Assembly: GCA_019242385.1 (NCBI GenBank)
Contig: JAFAVO010000025.1
Location: 1-6,967 of the forward strand
DNA length: 6,967 nucleotides
DNA from: Gammaproteobacteria bacterium
GTDB taxonomy: Bacteria; Pseudomonadota; Gammaproteobacteria; Steroidobacterales; Steroidobacteraceae
Direction of reading: 5' to 3'
Positions 5,607-6,967 of this stretch are shown one piece after another (the first letter of the stretch is position 1; every line of letters begins with the position of its first letter). The position numbers were made by a program, and so were the translations under genes. Under the pieces are notes generated by a model. That model was not told where the DNA came from and made no database searches. It saw only the letters and a program-made list of their open reading frames with translations.

Positions 5607-6811
5607 AGCGGGTGGCTGTGGTGAGAATGGGGCTGACCGCCGCCTTGCTGGCTTGGGGCGTCGCAGCCGGTGTGCACGCGGCGGAACGCGAGGTGGTGAT
5701 CGGCACGCTCGATGATCTTTCGGGCGTGTACTCCGATGATGGCGGTCCCGGCTCGGTCGAAGCCATGAGGATGGCCATCGCCGACTTCGGCTCGAGCGTG
5801 CTCGGGCGCAGGATCAGCGCGCTGGCCGCCGATCATCAGAACAAGCCCGACATCGGTGCCTCGAGGTTCCGGGAGTGGGCCGACCAGAAAGCGCTCGACA
5901 TGATGATCGCCGGAGCCAACACCGGCGTGACCATCGCGATGGCCAAGGTCGCCGTCGCCAAGAAGATCCCGCTCCTGATCGTCGGGGCCGGCGGCGCATC
6001 ACTCACCAACGAGGATTGCACCGCTTACAGCATTCACTACGTTTTCGATACCACGGCGCTCGCGAATGGCACGGCCTCCACGGTGCTGAAGGCGGGCGGC
6101 AAGACCTGGTTCTACCTGAGCGCCGACTATGCCTTCGGCCAGCAGCTGCAGAGCTCTGCCTCCAGGGTGGTCGAAGCCGGGGGCGGGCGCAATCTCGGTG
6201 CCGTGCGTGTGCCGCTGTCGACCGCGGATTTCTCCTCGTACCTGCTGCAGGCACAGAGCTCCGGCGCCCAGGTGCTCGCCTTCGCCAACGCCGGCGATGA
6301 CTTTCAGAATGCACTCAAGGCGGCGAGAGAGTTCGGCATCACGAGGACCATGCGCCCGGTGGCGCTGGTCGCGTTCATCAACAACATCCACGCCCTCGGA
6401 CTGGAGACGGCACAGGGTCTCTACCTGACCACCAGCTGGTATTGGGACCTCAACGAGCAAACGCGCGCGTTCGCCCGGCGTTTCTTCGAGAAGATGAAGC
6501 GGCAGCCGACCATGACTCAGGCCGGCACCTATTCGGCCACGCTGACCTACCTGAAGGCGGTCAAGGCAGCAGGCACTACGGAGGCCGAGCCGGTGATGGC
6601 CGAGCTCAGGCGCGCGAAGATCAACGACATGTTCACCACCGGCGGCTACATCCGCGCCGATGGTGTCATGGTCCATGACATGTACGTCATGCAGGTGAAG
6701 TCCCCACGCGAGTCGAAGTATCCGTGGGATTACTACCGCCTGGTCACCGTGATGCCAGGCAGCGACGCCTTCGGACCTGTTACTGGACGCTGCTCGCTCG
6801 CGCCCAGGTAA
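5603..6811 (+). CDS. ABC transporter periplasmic substrate-binding protein, LivK type
   Basis: Protein of 402 residues with an N-terminal signal peptide: basic MKRVAVVR, hydrophobic MGLTAALLAWGVAAG, and a cleavage site after VHA (about residue 26). The mature part starts AEREVVIGTLDDLSGVYSDD, the usual opening of the type I periplasmic binding fold (Peripla_BP_6). Other marks are ADYAFGQQLQ, the SSGAQVLAFANAG hinge-lobe segment, and TYSATLTYLKAVKAAG near the end. Cys139 (NEDCTAY) and Cys397 (GRCSL) are the mature cysteines noticed and may form a disulfide. Members of this group serve Leu/Ile/Val, amide and aromatic-acid importers; in this operon an aromatic or organic acid is the best guess. 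No permease or ATPase genes are in the window. Start TTG 5603 is preferred because of the ribosome site and TTGA coupling; ATG 5627 is the alternative and would shorten the signal peptide's basic region. Confidence 0.9.
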   Translation: MKRVAVVRMGLTAALLAWGVAAGVHAAEREVVIGTLDDLSGVYSDDGGPGSVEAMRMAIADFGSSVLGRRISALAADHQNKPDIGASRFREWADQKALDMMIAGANTGVTIAMAKVAVAKKIPLLIVGAGGASLTNEDCTAYSIHYVFDTTALANGTASTVLKAGGKTWFYLSADYAFGQQLQSSASRVVEAGGGRNLGAVRVPLSTADFSSYLLQAQSSGAQVLAFANAGDDFQNALKAAREFGITRTMRPVALVAFINNIHALGLETAQGLYLTTSWYWDLNEQTRAFARRFFEKMKRQPTMTQAGTYSATLTYLKAVKAAGTTEAEPVMAELRRAKINDMFTTGGYIRADGVMVHDMYVMQVKSPRESKYPWDYYRLVTVMPGSDAFGPVTGRCSLAPR

Positions 6812-6817
6812 CCGTGT

Positions 6818-6837
6818 GTCGCGCCAGCGGCGGCGAC
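6818..6837 (+). terminator. GC-rich hairpin in the convergent gap, possible terminator
   Basis: GTCGCGCC (6818-6825) pairs with GGCGGCGAC (6829-6837), an 8-bp stem with one bulged G at 6832 and a 3-base AGC loop. It begins 6 bases after the operon's last stop codon and could work for both convergent transcripts. No T-run follows on either strand, so it is not a textbook rho-independent terminator; it might only stabilise 3' ends. Confidence 0.3.
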
Positions 6838-6838
6838 G

Positions 6839-6864
6839 CTAAGTCTCGACACTAAGCCTCGACG
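6839..6864. repeat. 13-bp imperfect tandem duplication
   Basis: CTAAGTCTCGACA (6839-6851) is followed directly by CTAAGCCTCGACG (6852-6864); the first 12 bases differ at one position. The right copy contains the stop codon and last three codons of the leftward gene, so the left copy is a duplicated stop region, out of frame with the gene. Confidence 0.6.
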
Positions 6865-6967
6865 CAGACCTCGATGAGCAGCGGGCTCGCCGCCGCAAAC
6901 CCCTGCCGCAGGGCTGCATCGAGCTCGCCAATGCGGGCGACCCGCACGGCTTCCACGCCCTGCGCCC
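6852..6967 (-). CDS. Thiamine-diphosphate-dependent enzyme, C-terminal end only
   Basis: Read leftward, 37 codons from the right edge end at TAG (6854-6852). The tail contains VRVARIGELDAALRQGF, then SPLLIEVCVEA. This is the pattern that closes the pyrimidine/diphosphate-binding C-terminal domain of acetolactate synthase, benzoylformate decarboxylase and related ThDP enzymes (a V-x-x-x-x-E-L-x-x-A-L helix followed by P-x-L-I-E-V). The rest is outside the window, so subtype and substrate cannot be told. It converges on the eight-gene operon, separated by 40 bases, so it is transcribed independently but may belong to the same catabolic region. Confidence 0.65.
   Translation of the reverse strand, partial: AQGVEAVRVARIGELDAALRQGFAAASPLLIEVCVEA

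Noticed and set aside
5999..6676. Leftward open frame (225 codons) opposite the binding-protein gene
   Set aside because: Antisense of a well-supported gene, with no domain pattern of its own.

Overview
The window is about 7 kb of very GC-rich, densely packed bacterial DNA. The protein families and the GC-biased third codon positions fit a high-GC Pseudomonadota (beta-, gamma- or alphaproteobacterium); the sequence alone does not support a genus. No stretch longer than about 45 bases lacks a gene, and I found no rRNA, tRNA, CRISPR array, insertion sequence or phage gene.

Layout: eight genes run rightward as one tightly packed, apparently translationally coupled operon, from the left edge to 6811. 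They are (1) the C-terminal end of a PEP-synthase-like ATP-binding (dikinase) protein that stops where the swivelling phospho-histidine domain would start; (2) an AccB-type biotin carboxyl carrier protein; (3) an oxaloacetate decarboxylase/pyruvate carboxylase-type carboxyltransferase; (4) a NagD-like HAD phosphatase; (5) a small LigA-type alpha subunit of an extradiol (protocatechuate 4,5-) dioxygenase; (6) a zinc-dependent medium-chain dehydrogenase of the butanediol/sorbitol type; (7) a short-chain dehydrogenase; and (8) a secreted LivK-type ABC-transporter binding protein. A ninth gene, partial at the right edge, points the other way: the C-terminal tail of a thiamine-diphosphate enzyme of the acetolactate synthase/benzoylformate decarboxylase type. 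The convergent gap holds a GC-rich hairpin and a 13-bp imperfect tandem duplication.

How they may work together (inference): the binding protein captures a small organic acid or aromatic compound, two NAD(P)-dependent dehydrogenases oxidise alcohol or diol groups, and LigA would serve a ring-cleavage dioxygenase whose catalytic LigB subunit is not in the window. The left half looks like part of an ATP-driven activation and carboxylation module: split dikinase, biotin carrier, carboxyltransferase and phosphatase. The biotin carboxylase and the histidine-bearing half of the dikinase would have to lie upstream or elsewhere.

The most interesting point is the carboxyltransferase. It keeps the family scaffold, the metal-binding His-x-His and the active-site Lys. 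By eye alignment it lacks the Arg that holds pyruvate and the Thr that shuttles the proton in pyruvate carboxylase, so it probably carboxylates (or decarboxylates) something other than pyruvate/oxaloacetate. This is the best candidate for an undescribed system here.
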